From the NCBI GenBank assembly GCA_030615205.1, contig JAUWZS010000002.1, forward strand, positions 195,212 to 259,211: a DNA stretch of 64,000 bases, given 5' to 3'. Shown here piece after piece: positions 9,332-17,873 of the stretch (position 1 is its first letter; every line of letters starts with the position of its first letter). Source of the stretch: Candidatus Aenigmatarchaeota archaeon (GTDB lineage: Archaea > Aenigmatarchaeota > Aenigmatarchaeia > CG10238-14 > SCSR01). Under the pieces are notes generated by a model. That model saw only the letters and a program-made list of their open reading frames with translations. It had not been told where the DNA came from and made no database searches. The position numbers and the translations under genes are program-made.

Positions 9332-9493
9332 ATGAGGCAAAAGAAGATAAAAAGTAAGATAAAAAAACAAAAGAAAACAAAAGGACAACGCTACAAGTGT
9401 TCGGGCTGCAACAAAGAAATGGTAAGGACTACTAGAGAATACTTTTGTCCAAAATGTGGTTTAACTGAAGACATAGTATATGATGGCCCTTAA
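9332..9493 (+). CDS. 53-aa zinc-ribbon protein
   Basis: The N-terminal half is very basic (RQKKIKSKIKKQKKTKGQR). It is followed by YKCSGCNKEMVRTTREYFCP and KCGLTED, that is CxxC...CxxC with 16 residues between the pairs, a classic rubredoxin-like zinc ribbon. Basic tail plus ribbon suggests nucleic-acid or ribosome binding. It lies just outside the 3.1-kb element and ends 28 bp before the stop of the convergent surface gene. Confidence 0.6.
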   Translation: MRQKKIKSKIKKQKKTKGQRYKCSGCNKEMVRTTREYFCPKCGLTEDIVYDGP

Positions 9494-9520
9494 AAAAATT
9501 GAAAAAGAACATGCGCGAAA

Positions 9521-11971
9521 TTACGACGAATCTTCTTTCTGAGAGATAAACCTCGGTAGTACTTTGAATCTGATTAAACCTAATGCAATGGCTATCAAAA
9601 TCAAAAGGATCATCAAAGCACTAGCTGTTGTTCCGCCAATAGCTCCGAACATACCAGTTATGTAATTAAGAGCTGGACCGGTTTCTTCAAATTCGGGTTC
9701 ACAATCTTCAGGACAATTTACAAAGTCTTCTCCTTCTTCACATTCACCATTTCCACAAATCGCAGCAGGAGTTGGTATTGTTGTTGTGGTTGTAGTTGTT
9801 GTAGTAGCTTCTAAGATTTCTCTCGGACAATCGCTTGGACAGCTCTCAGGCGTTTCCCATTCATCGCATACACCGTTCAATTCACATGGTGTTATGAAGG
9901 GGCCTCCACTTCCGGGACCACTGAATGAACTTACTGCAGGAGCTGGACTTGGCGCGCTTGGACCTGGACTCGGTGGAATAGTAGTTGTTGTGGTTGGTAT
10001 TGTTGTCGTAGTGGTTGTAGTTGTTGTTGTCGTTGTGGTTGTTGTGGTTGTCGGTGTTGGTCCTTCTATTGTAAAAGTAAAAGTGCCAAAGTTGCCCCAA
10101 TTACCAGCTGCATTTCTTCCGTGCACATAGACTGTATGTTCGCCTGGCTCTAAAGCTGTTAAGTTTATTGTTGCATTAACATCTTCAATATATTCATCAA
10201 AGTCACCGTCTGATGCATCCATAGATTGTCCGCCGCCTACAGGTGTGTTTGTATCTATAAAGTACTCTGCAGCTATGATATTGCTCATCATCTCACTGCT
10301 GTCTGCAGTTGCTGTAACTATGCCATCATCGCCTTCACCACTCACCATTACATTGTATGTTAAAGGCGGGACATTTGCAAGTATTGTGTACGATACACAC
10401 TCGCCCCAATTGTCTTCACTGTCCCTAGCACGCACCCAGAAGTTGTAAGCACTTGTTGGGCAGATTTGGATTAGTGCACTCACATTCTCCTCAGTTTCAT
10501 CAAAACTACCATCCACTGCTGTCATTGCTGTACCTGTGCCTGGCTCGCCGCACTCTGCCTCTTGATTTATGAAATATTCTGCGTACGCGATGTTATGGCA
10601 ATCTGAAAGTGTTGCATTGCCAATTATTTCTCCACAATAAGCTGGTGGGTTAGGCGTCACGAATATGTCGGTTACAACGGGTCCTTCCAAATCTTCTTTG
10701 TATCTTGTTTCGCCAGTGTCCGCCCATTGCGTATCAGTTTCTTCGTATAAACATTGGACTTCACCACAATCTGAAAAGCAAAAATAATCGCTATAAACTT
10801 GCATCACTTGTTCTTTTTCATTGCATATATCCAGCTCGATCCATCTGTATTCGTCAGTATCATACCAGTCGTCAAAGTCATCGCAGTCTTGCGTTGTGTA
10901 ACTGCATTCGCAATCTTCTCCGCAAACGCCATTGTAATATCTTATGTCATCTTCACAAAAACTTGGGCAGTCGCTATCTTCATCGCACTCCGCATCACAA
11001 CCGCCCAAAAGAACAGAATCGTCCAAATCATTATCAGCGCATGTATGCGTGAATGTGTACGAGCCTTCTGTACAAGCGTCCGAGTCTTCATCGCAAACAC
11101 TTGTAAAACCAGCTGCATAATCCCACGTATAATGATAATTGTCCGGATTATAATCGCACGTTTCTATTTCTTCTAGATTGTAACCGCTACAATCTACAGG
11201 TGTTCCGGATTGGCAATCGTTTATTGGATCACACCACTCCACGCCGTTGCAGTATAAACCATCGTCACAATAAGAATCATCAGGAGTGTGAACACATACA
11301 TCATCTACTTCGTCACAAGTGTCAACAGTACAACTCACACCATCATCACAATCCGCATCCTCAAGACATTCAGGTACTATATAGTCAACAGTGAGTTCAA
11401 TCCAATCATGATAAGTGTACCCGCCATAACCACCATCATGCGCTTGGAACTTTACTTTGATGCTGTTCACATCAGCTGGGCTGTTGATGTAAGAAAACAG
11501 ATTAATTATGTCCATGCGGTCTGAAGTTGGTGCTGTTGGCAAGCTTTCGGTCACCCAATTCCCAGCGCTCTCGTCCCATATAAGCAGCCTTGCATAAACG
11601 ACATTAGAACATTGCACGTGCCACTCAAAGTGCAATGTCACATCGCTTATAACAGCCGATGATGTTATGCCTGGCGAAAAAATAAACTCCAAATATTCGT
11701 CCGGGTCGTATGAATGTGAATATCCCCAAACCGTTTGTGTTCGGTACCAGTCGTCGTCACTTGCTTCCAGTTTGTCTAAATCAGATGCTGTTAATGTATA
11801 ATCAGCACCAGTCCTATCCAATCCGCTCGTGGGATGGTAGTTTGAAATATCTGCAAGCGCCTGCGTGCTGTATAGCAATAAACCCATCGAAAAAATGATA
11901 GACAAAATTACAAAAGACAATTTCAAAGTCCCAAACTTGGATTTTAAAATTTTCGAATCGATATGAATCAC
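9521..11971 (-). CDS. Membrane-anchored Cys-rich surface protein with Thr-rich stalk
   Basis: 816 aa. N-terminal signal segment (about 18-40). Residues 45-195 look like a beta-sandwich ending [11 protein letters not shown] Cys-rich region with CEDDxDCDDGxxCTxDTC-type repeats follows at 200-400, then Ig-like modules (about 435-625). A long Thr stalk (TTTT tracts, Pro-rich) at about 640-680 precedes a [20 protein letters not shown] motif. A second Thr tract precedes a [19 protein letters not shown] motif, and a C-terminal helix ([16 protein letters not shown]) has a short basic cytoplasmic tail. The architecture is that of a wall- or S-layer-associated protein with an O-glycosylated stalk. Ligand unknown. 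Confidence 0.8.
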   Translation of the reverse strand: MIHIDSKILKSKFGTLKLSFVILSIIFSMGLLLYSTQALADISNYHPTSGLDRTGADYTLTASDLDKLEASDDDWYRTQTVWGYSHSYDPDEYLEFIFSPGITSSAVISDVTLHFEWHVQCSNVVYARLLIWDESAGNWVTESLPTAPTSDRMDIINLFSYINSPADVNSIKVKFQAHDGGYGGYTYHDWIELTVDYIVPECLEDADCDDGVSCTVDTCDEVDDVCVHTPDDSYCDDGLYCNGVEWCDPINDCQSGTPVDCSGYNLEEIETCDYNPDNYHYTWDYAAGFTSVCDEDSDACTEGSYTFTHTCADNDLDDSVLLGGCDAECDEDSDCPSFCEDDIRYYNGVCGEDCECSYTTQDCDDFDDWYDTDEYRWIELDICNEKEQVMQVYSDYFCFSDCGEVQCLYEETDTQWADTGETRYKEDLEGPVVTDIFVTPNPPAYCGEIIGNATLSDCHNIAYAEYFINQEAECGEPGTGTAMTAVDGSFDETEENVSALIQICPTSAYNFWVRARDSEDNWGECVSYTILANVPPLTYNVMVSGEGDDGIVTATADSSEMMSNIIAAEYFIDTNTPVGGGQSMDASDGDFDEYIEDVNATINLTALEPGEHTVYVHGRNAAGNWGNFGTFTFTIEGPTPTTTTTTTTTTTTTTTTTIPTTTTTIPPSPGPSAPSPAPAVSSFSGPGSGGPFITPCELNGVCDEWETPESCPSDCPREILEATTTTTTTTTIPTPAAICGNGECEEGEDFVNCPEDCEPEFEETGPALNYITGMFGAIGGTTASALMILLILIAIALGLIRFKVLPRFISQKEDSS

Positions 11972-12082
11972 TCATTTTTACACATTAATCTCTTGATAGA
12001 ATAAAAGATTCAAAATTTAATAATGGATATTACGCCAAGCTTATGCCAAATTATTTTAAGAAAAATAGATTTATTAAAAAAA

Positions 12083-12195
12083 TGGGTCCGGAGAGATTCG
12101 AACTCCCGACCTTCGCCATTTTGAGTTTTCACACAACATTATTCGTTAATGGATTACTCGTCAAGGCGACGTCATGCCAACTAGACCACGGACCC
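12083..12195 (-). tRNA. tRNA-Val (GAC) with a 40-nt intron
   Basis: Acceptor GGGTCCG pairs with CGGACCC, A73. The D arm closes GTC/GAC. The anticodon stem is TCGCC/GGCGA with loop TTGACG + T, giving anticodon GAC. The T arm is GGGAG-TTCGAAT-CTCTC. The insertion at 12119-12158 lies after position 37, the canonical archaeal intron site. Mature length 73 nt. Confidence 0.9.
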
Positions 12196-12205
12196 GTATA
12201 TTGAA

Positions 12206-12958
12206 CTACCATTTTTTCATTAATTTCCCAAGAATATAAATGGAAGCTATCATCGATGCTGTAATAACATAAAGCATCTCGAAATTGACTCCTGCAATCT
12301 CTGCTGTTGGAAGCGGGGAGAATCCTGTCGGCAATCCGATAAATCCTGCGGTCTGCATACCGCCTATTATCCTAAGGCTGACGAACCCAAGACCTAGAAT
12401 AAGTATAAGCATAACGGATTTAACCACTGTTGCCTGTGGTTTCATTTTTTCTAACTTTGTAAGAAGCTCTGGCTCAACATCGTGCATTTCGTATAATCTA
12501 TTTAATATCTCTCCGCTCTTTCGAATGTCATCAGTCAAATCTTTAGTTTCTTCTAACTCGCCTGTGATTTTATCTTTCCAATGTTTTCGAAGCCTGCTTG
12601 ATCTGTATTTGTCAATCTCTAACGCAAGTTTGTAGACGTTGTCCTCCAAAAATCTTCGAGTACTTTTTAACCAGCCTTTTGCTGCTACCAGGCTTCTAAT
12701 GTCTTTGCAATACTCATCAAACTCACGCAGATATTTTCCACAAAGTCCCGCTACCTCTTCCAATTCTTTGTATTTTGGAAAGTTTTTCAATGACCTGTTT
12801 ACTATAAGTTCCAAATCCAATCCTATCAGATCAGTCCAAATTTCAGAAAGATAATTGTTCAATCGTATAACTTCTTTCTCTGTAGGAGTGAATTTAACTT
12901 CTTTATATACTGCCATTAAATAGACAATACACTTTATATAATTTAATTTTTCGGTCAT
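12206..12958 (-). CDS. Coiled-coil membrane protein, C-terminal double helix
   Basis: 250 aa. Residues 20-180 are charged and helical with no Cys. Two hydrophobic helices follow (VVKSVMLILILGLGFVSL and MLYVITASMIASIYILG) with a Gly/Pro-rich outer loop, ending in KKW. Start uncertain: the second Met (MAVYKEVKF, residue 15) fits the domain better. No family recognised. It starts about 6 bp from the tRNA-Val gene end and reads the same way. Confidence 0.6.
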   Translation of the reverse strand: MTEKLNYIKCIVYLMAVYKEVKFTPTEKEVIRLNNYLSEIWTDLIGLDLELIVNRSLKNFPKYKELEEVAGLCGKYLREFDEYCKDIRSLVAAKGWLKSTRRFLEDNVYKLALEIDKYRSSRLRKHWKDKITGELEETKDLTDDIRKSGEILNRLYEMHDVEPELLTKLEKMKPQATVVKSVMLILILGLGFVSLRIIGGMQTAGFIGLPTGFSPLPTAEIAGVNFEMLYVITASMIASIYILGKLMKKW

Positions 12959-13263
12959 GAAGTTATGAAGTAGAAAAGAACGCGAACATCCAGGGTAAGT
13001 GTTTAACTAATTGTTAAGAAGTATATAATAGCAGCAAAATTTGAGGTCCAAATCTTTCAACGCTCAAAATCCCGAAGGAAATCAAACATCTAGAGACCTG
13101 AATTTTCCCATTCACTGCTAAGCTAAATATAGTTTTATCATACTAAATAGTTATCGTTTCTGATTAACTTGTCTCGTCTCTAAAATTCTTTTGAGTCACA
13201 CAGAAACATTTATCGTTCTGTAAATCTGACGTGAATTATAATATGATGAAATAATGTGGTAAA
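12959..13263. other. 305-bp gap holding tRNA-Ser fragment A
   Basis: Divergent promoter region between the membrane protein and TBP. The only structure seen is the tRNA-3'-like repeat at 12987-13020. The rest is A+T-rich with no coding frame. Confidence 0.5.
12987..13020 (-). repeat. tRNA-Ser 3'-end fragment A
   Basis: Reads on the minus strand as AGTTAAACACTTACCCTGG then ATG. It matches the T-arm/acceptor end of the tRNA-Ser at 26079 with a changed T loop, and matches copy C (17822-17860) at 28 of 31 positions, including the sequence upstream of the T arm. Confidence 0.55.
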
Positions 13264-13800
13264 ATGAAACCGAAAATTGAAGTCAGAAACATGGTAATCA
13301 CAGTTACCTTTTCCGATCAGGTGGATCTCAATTATTTAGCAAGTAAGTTAGAGGGTGCTGAATACGCTCCCCAGCAATTTCCCGGTTTGGTGTATAGGAT
13401 GAAAAAACCAAAGACAAGCTTTCTGATATTTTCTTCAGGGGTAATGAATTGTACTGGTGCAAGAAGTATAAAAGAAGCGAAAAAAGCGATATCACAGATG
13501 TTAAATATACTAAAGAAGCTGGGGGTCAAGGTGAGAAAGCCAAAGATGGAGATTCAAAACATAGTCGCAACATATGACTTTGGAAGACGGATATATCTCG
13601 ATAAGGCTCTACAACTAGAGAATACAGAGTACGAGCCAGAACAGTTTCCAGGCCTTGTCTACAGAACGAAAAAAAGCGTCGTCTTTCTAGTGTTTGGTAG
13701 TGGAAAAATAGTTTGCGTTGGAGCGAGGAACGTAAAACAAACTGAAGAAGCAATTGAGAATCTCATCAAAAAATTTAAGCGAATCCGTGCTTTAAAGTGA
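13264..13800 (+). CDS. tbp: TATA-box-binding protein
   Basis: 178 aa. General transcription factor that binds promoter TATA boxes and recruits TFB and RNA polymerase. It shows the two direct TBP repeats: residues 1-85 with PQQFPGLVYRMKKPKTSFLI and SGVMNCTGARSIKEA, and 88-178 with PEQFPGLVYRTKK and SGKIVCVGARNVKQTEEA. Intercalating-loop residues and the FPGLVYR signature are intact. Length is normal for archaea. The gene sits alone between tRNA-Ser fragments A and B, so it may be a mobile or paralogous copy rather than the only TBP. Confidence 0.95.
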   Translation: MKPKIEVRNMVITVTFSDQVDLNYLASKLEGAEYAPQQFPGLVYRMKKPKTSFLIFSSGVMNCTGARSIKEAKKAISQMLNILKKLGVKVRKPKMEIQNIVATYDFGRRIYLDKALQLENTEYEPEQFPGLVYRTKKSVVFLVFGSGKIVCVGARNVKQTEEAIENLIKKFKRIRALK

Positions 13801-13820
13801 GTTATGGCCTAACTTTTTCT

Positions 13821-13842
13821 GGACGCCCAGAGTGAATATCCA
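13821..13842 (-). repeat. tRNA-Ser 3'-end fragment B
   Basis: Minus-strand GGATATTCACTCTGGGCGTCC. It keeps the acceptor 3' strand (CTGGGCG) but the T arm is eroded. It starts 21 bp after the tbp stop. Confidence 0.4.
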
Positions 13843-13908
13843 AACTATAATTCAAATACAGTATGGAATCTTTATATGAATAGTTTGAGAAATTATTATT
13901 AGGTATAG

Positions 13909-16527
13909 ATGAAAAAGTTAATATTTTTAGGCTTGTTGGTAGCGTTTTTGCTGATTCAAGCTGCAGTAGAAGCTACGGAAATTTCTTATTGCTCAGTCAA
14001 CCCTCAAGAGGTTGATTTGTCTGTTTCTGATCAAATTGAAGTTATAGTTTACTTAAACAATACGCAGAATGTAACGGCTGAAGATACTGTTGAAATAAGT
14101 TTTCCTACAACTTACCTGTCATGTGTTGGAGATTGTGTAGAGCAAGTTACAACATTACCTTATTCCATTGAGACTGTTAATTTTACTTTACAAGCATTGA
14201 GTGAAACAACTGAAGAACAATCTATCACAGTTACCCAACCAGCCTCTTATGCTTGTCCATCAATTATAAAAATAACTGCTGCTACAACGACGACTTCAAC
14301 TACAACGAGTACTACTGAGCCAACTACAACAACTATTGCCACAACGACAACAAGTACAATTCCTCCAACTACTACAACTTTAAAACAACAACTATCAGCT
14401 AGTATAACTCTACCTAAAACGACTTATTATCCGGCTGAAAGTTTTGAGCCAAGAGTTACGGTTAGAGATCCTTATGGAGAAATTGTTATTGATGCGTCTG
14501 TAGCTGGTACTTTAACTTATGGAACCGAACATACGTATCTAAGGTTCTTTTACTCTACTTTATGTGACTGCTATAAAGCATGGCACTGGTTTGGTGAAGG
14601 AACCCTACCGAATGATTATACCCTAAATGTAACTGCTTCTCATCCTAGCTATGACTCAGCAACCGCAACTACCAGTTTTTCTTTAATTAAACCTACTTTG
14701 CAAATGACGATGTCGACTGATAAAACTGAATACAATCCAGGAGATTCAATCAAAACAACTGTTGAAGTAAAAGATAGTCTAGGTAATGCTATAACTGATG
14801 CCTATGTGACAGGTGATATTAGAGATGCCGATACTGGTGATTTGATCACAATAATCTACCCATGGCTAAGGGAAGGCGTTTATTATTATGAATATTATGT
14901 TGGGTCAGAAAGTGTAGGAAAAAGTTATACTATATCCATCAGTGTAAGCTGGAAAGAGCAATCTGCATCTGATTCTAAAACGGTTTCAGTCACAAAAAGA
15001 GGGTTAAATGCTGACATAGTTTTGGAAAAAGATGTTCTAATGTCTGGAGATACTTTGCAAGGAAAGATAAAAGTTTTTGATAAAGATGGCAATATAATTA
15101 CAGATGCATGGGTTGATGTAAGGATTAAAGATCCGGATGACAACTTCTTTAGATTCTTGTCCACTGAGTATAAGGATGGATTTTATGAGATTGAAAAATA
15201 TAAAATACAAGAATGGGCCTCAATGGGGACTTACAGTTTAAATGTTAGAATAGAAAAAGCTGGGGAAAGTATAACTTTAAAGAAGACAATTGAAATAACT
15301 AAAGAAAAATTAAATGTTCAAGTAATTCTCGATCAAACCAGCTACGCCCCAGGCGATAGAATTTATATTAAAATTTTGGTAACACATCCAGATGGTTCTA
15401 TTGTTTCTGATGCTTATATCGGTGGTGAAATATTTCCATTAACACAGGAAGTAATTAATCAAACAGTGGGAATAACTGGCGCAGCCATACTAATAAGCCC
15501 AATTGGCCTTCCAGTAATGATTGGAGAACCAACACACGTTTGTAGAGTTCACATTTCACCAGAAGGTCCGCTTTATTACAAAGGTGAATATATCCAGAGG
15601 TATTATATAGATGATGCCTATATCCCTAATTGGTGTCCTACTGGAACGTATGTTCTACGATTAAGAATTAGTGCATCTGGGTATGTAGATACGGAATTTA
15701 CCAGAGAATTCAGTGTTGCCTTGTACAAACTTTTGCTAGAAACTGGGTTTAAGATTTATAGCACTCCTAATAGAGTTGATATGGGTATATATGCTGAAGT
15801 AAAAGATGAACAAGGAATAGTCGTTCCATATGTACACATAAAAGGCTATTTACATCCGTTTGAAGAGGACGTTGAAGGCTGCATAAAAAGAGTATATTTG
15901 GGTTATGATGAATTTACAAGCAGATACTCATCCAGGTTACATTTAAACAAATACGAATGTCCGGCTGGCGAGTATTTATTAGAGATAACCGCTTCTCAAC
16001 CATCTTATGAAACTGCTTCTATCGAACAATTGGTAGAAATAAATTATTCAGAAGGTTATGAATATAATGTAATAATCCCTTCGGTCATTGGCAGACCTGT
16101 ATGTAGAGAAGTTTCATGTGGACCTAATTGTTTTACTAGAATATGTGAAACACCTACATCCCCAGAAGAATGTTATGAAGAGGTTTCTGATAAAGAATGT
16201 GTAAAAGATTGTACTGATAGAGCAGCTGCCATAGAACAGGTTATTACTAGAGGGGGAGATGCTGCTGAACTTGATGTAAAGGCGTGTATAGAAAATTGTG
16301 TTAAAAGGATACCATGTAAAGGTTCTGCTGTCACACCACCACAAAGTCAGGATATGCTTGACAAATTAGAAGCAATTCATGCAGATATTAGAGAAACACA
16401 AGAACAAGTCAATGTAATAGAGGGATTGATAAGGTCTATAATTGATTTTATTAATTCAGTAGTTGCAGCTTTTGGTAACGCCTTTGGTGGAGGTCAAGTT
16501 ACACCAATAAACACAACAGGACCTTAA
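13909..16527 (+). CDS. Secreted surface protein with MG2/Ig-like repeats
   Basis: 872 aa. Signal peptide at 1-24 (LIFLGLLVAFLLIQAAVEA). A short beta domain is followed by a Thr-rich linker (about 125-165). At least five repeats of about 100 residues follow with the pattern Y-x-P-G-D...V-x-D-x-x-G-x-x-I-x-D-A-x-V, typical of macroglobulin MG2-like or invasin-type Ig modules. A Cys-rich segment (about 730-800, CxxxCTDR, CIENCVKRIPC) precedes a coiled coil (DKLEAIHADIRETQEQVN) and a mildly hydrophobic C-terminus. The start has little leader and no clear ribosome site. Likely an envelope stalk protein. Confidence 0.8.
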   Translation: MKKLIFLGLLVAFLLIQAAVEATEISYCSVNPQEVDLSVSDQIEVIVYLNNTQNVTAEDTVEISFPTTYLSCVGDCVEQVTTLPYSIETVNFTLQALSETTEEQSITVTQPASYACPSIIKITAATTTTSTTTSTTEPTTTTIATTTTSTIPPTTTTLKQQLSASITLPKTTYYPAESFEPRVTVRDPYGEIVIDASVAGTLTYGTEHTYLRFFYSTLCDCYKAWHWFGEGTLPNDYTLNVTASHPSYDSATATTSFSLIKPTLQMTMSTDKTEYNPGDSIKTTVEVKDSLGNAITDAYVTGDIRDADTGDLITIIYPWLREGVYYYEYYVGSESVGKSYTISISVSWKEQSASDSKTVSVTKRGLNADIVLEKDVLMSGDTLQGKIKVFDKDGNIITDAWVDVRIKDPDDNFFRFLSTEYKDGFYEIEKYKIQEWASMGTYSLNVRIEKAGESITLKKTIEITKEKLNVQVILDQTSYAPGDRIYIKILVTHPDGSIVSDAYIGGEIFPLTQEVINQTVGITGAAILISPIGLPVMIGEPTHVCRVHISPEGPLYYKGEYIQRYYIDDAYIPNWCPTGTYVLRLRISASGYVDTEFTREFSVALYKLLLETGFKIYSTPNRVDMGIYAEVKDEQGIVVPYVHIKGYLHPFEEDVEGCIKRVYLGYDEFTSRYSSRLHLNKYECPAGEYLLEITASQPSYETASIEQLVEINYSEGYEYNVIIPSVIGRPVCREVSCGPNCFTRICETPTSPEECYEEVSDKECVKDCTDRAAAIEQVITRGGDAAELDVKACIENCVKRIPCKGSAVTPPQSQDMLDKLEAIHADIRETQEQVNVIEGLIRSIIDFINSVVAAFGNAFGGGQVTPINTTGP

Positions 16528-16552
16528 CTAAAGAAAAAAAGAAATAATATAT

Positions 16553-16978
16553 ATGATAAATTTACAATCGAAAAATTTCCAACTCATATGGGCAATTTGG
16601 ATACTCATTCTTGGCCTATCATTGCTTTTTATGCATACTATTGAAAATGTTCACTCATTCTCGGAATATCTGAACGCATTTGTAACTTTAGATATGCCAT
16701 CTTCATGGTGCCCAACTTTTCTGATCATTTATGGTATTGCTACATTAGCTGCATATGCTCTGGCCGACTCTGGATTAAAGAAAGCATTCACTGCTATAGC
16801 ACTATTTGCAGGTCTTGCTCTTTTACCGATAGGGATTTATGCAATATATGAGTTCACTCTTACCTCTCCTTTTGGATTCGATTTTATGTACATATATACT
16901 CAGGCAATCCATATCTCAGAGATTTTAACTGGACTTGGACCCTTAACTATTTTTCTTTTGGCAAAATTGAAAAAATAA
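16553..16978 (+). CDS. Four-helix integral membrane protein
   Basis: 141 aa with four hydrophobic helices (about 10-28, 50-67, 72-95, 110-138). Starts 25 bp after the surface gene and reads the same way, so probably co-transcribed. No conserved motif recognised. Confidence 0.6.
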   Translation: MINLQSKNFQLIWAIWILILGLSLLFMHTIENVHSFSEYLNAFVTLDMPSSWCPTFLIIYGIATLAAYALADSGLKKAFTAIALFAGLALLPIGIYAIYEFTLTSPFGFDFMYIYTQAIHISEILTGLGPLTIFLLAKLKK

Positions 16979-16988
16979 ATATGAATAG

Positions 16989-17357
16989 ATGTGTATGTTG
17001 GCAAAAAATTTGAATGATTGTAAAGAGTTCATTGCTGGGGATAAAACAATAATAAGAGAGGTACTTCATCCAAAAAATGATGATATTGATTTAAGGTTTA
17101 GTATTGCTTATGCAAAAGTCAAGCCAGGAGATGCGTCATTGCCTCACAGGCTCAAAGCAACAGAGATTTATTACATCCTGAAAGGACAAGGGATCATACA
17201 TGTTGATAAAGAGTCAAAAGAAATTAAAGAAGGATGGGTGATACATGTACCACCTAATGCAGTTCAATTCATAAAAAATATAGGAGATGAAGAATTGGAA
17301 TTTCTTTGTATAGTCGATCCAGCGTGGCGCCCAGAAGACGAAGAAATTATTAAATAA
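16989..17357 (+). CDS. Cupin-domain protein
   Basis: 122 aa. A single small beta-barrel: LPHRLKATEIYYILKGQGIIHVDKE matches cupin motif 1 (with H and E in the metal-binding order) and GWVIHVPPNAVQFIKNIGDEELEFLCIVDPAW is motif 2, with His missing at its usual position. Could bind a metal or a small ligand. A second ATG two codons in is an equally good start. It follows the membrane protein by 10 bp. Confidence 0.75.
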   Translation: MCMLAKNLNDCKEFIAGDKTIIREVLHPKNDDIDLRFSIAYAKVKPGDASLPHRLKATEIYYILKGQGIIHVDKESKEIKEGWVIHVPPNAVQFIKNIGDEELEFLCIVDPAWRPEDEEIIK

Positions 17358-17372
17358 TCACTCAAAGGCAAA

Positions 17373-17786
17373 TTAAGATATGTATTTTAATCTCTCCCTC
17401 ATCCTCTCCTCTTTTTTTATTCTCTCCTCTTTAATCTTTTTTTTAATTTCCATAACCATTTTTTTCTTATCTTCATCTATTAAAAGCTCTTTTGATGCAT
17501 AGAGCTCTTCACCTTTTTCTGATAGGTAATAATTTCTCTCTTTTAAACGCGACTCTTCATCATGGTCAATTAACCTTAAACTAACGCCTCTCTCGAGTCT
17601 TATCAACAAACCAGCAGTATTTTCTCTTTTTTTCTCAAGGTATTCTACTATTTTCCCGTAAGTCGCACGAGATAGTTCATATAAGGAACAAAGAGCCAAT
17701 GAATAAAGAGCCTCTAATAGTCCTATGTTTCTTTTGACATATTCAAATCTTTTTCTCTTTAATGAGCCGTTTGTACCTGGATTCAT
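17373..17786 (-). CDS. PadR/winged-helix-like regulator
   Basis: 137 aa. Residues 20-105 resemble a winged helix: LLEALYSLALCSLYELSRATYGKIVEYLEKK, a basic helix with TAGLLIRLERGVSLRLI, then YYLSEKGEELYASKELL, the typical wing and final helix of PadR/MarR relatives. The last 30 residues are a highly charged helix (KKKIKEERIKKEERMRERL). Convergent with the cupin gene. Target unknown. Confidence 0.55.
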   Translation of the reverse strand: MNPGTNGSLKRKRFEYVKRNIGLLEALYSLALCSLYELSRATYGKIVEYLEKKRENTAGLLIRLERGVSLRLIDHDEESRLKERNYYLSEKGEELYASKELLIDEDKKKMVMEIKKKIKEERIKKEERMRERLKYIS

Positions 17787-17821
17787 AATCTGTTTTTAAA
17801 AATTAACTTTAAATTTATTTT

Positions 17822-17860
17822 GGGACGCCCAGGGTTGGTGTTTAACTAATGGTTAAGAAA
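17822..17860 (-). repeat. tRNA-Ser 3'-end fragment C
   Basis: Minus-strand TTAAACACCAACCCTGGGCG followed by TCCCA. It keeps the complete acceptor 3' strand and shares its modified T-loop region and upstream TTCTTAACCATTA with copy A. Begins 14 bp after the stop of the Asp-box lipoprotein gene. Confidence 0.6.
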
Positions 17861-17873
17861 TGAATGGGCGTTT

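Noticed and set aside
9786-10130. Plus-strand frame rich in Val opposite the Thr stalk
   Set aside because: It is the complement of ACA/ACT codons for the Thr-rich linker.
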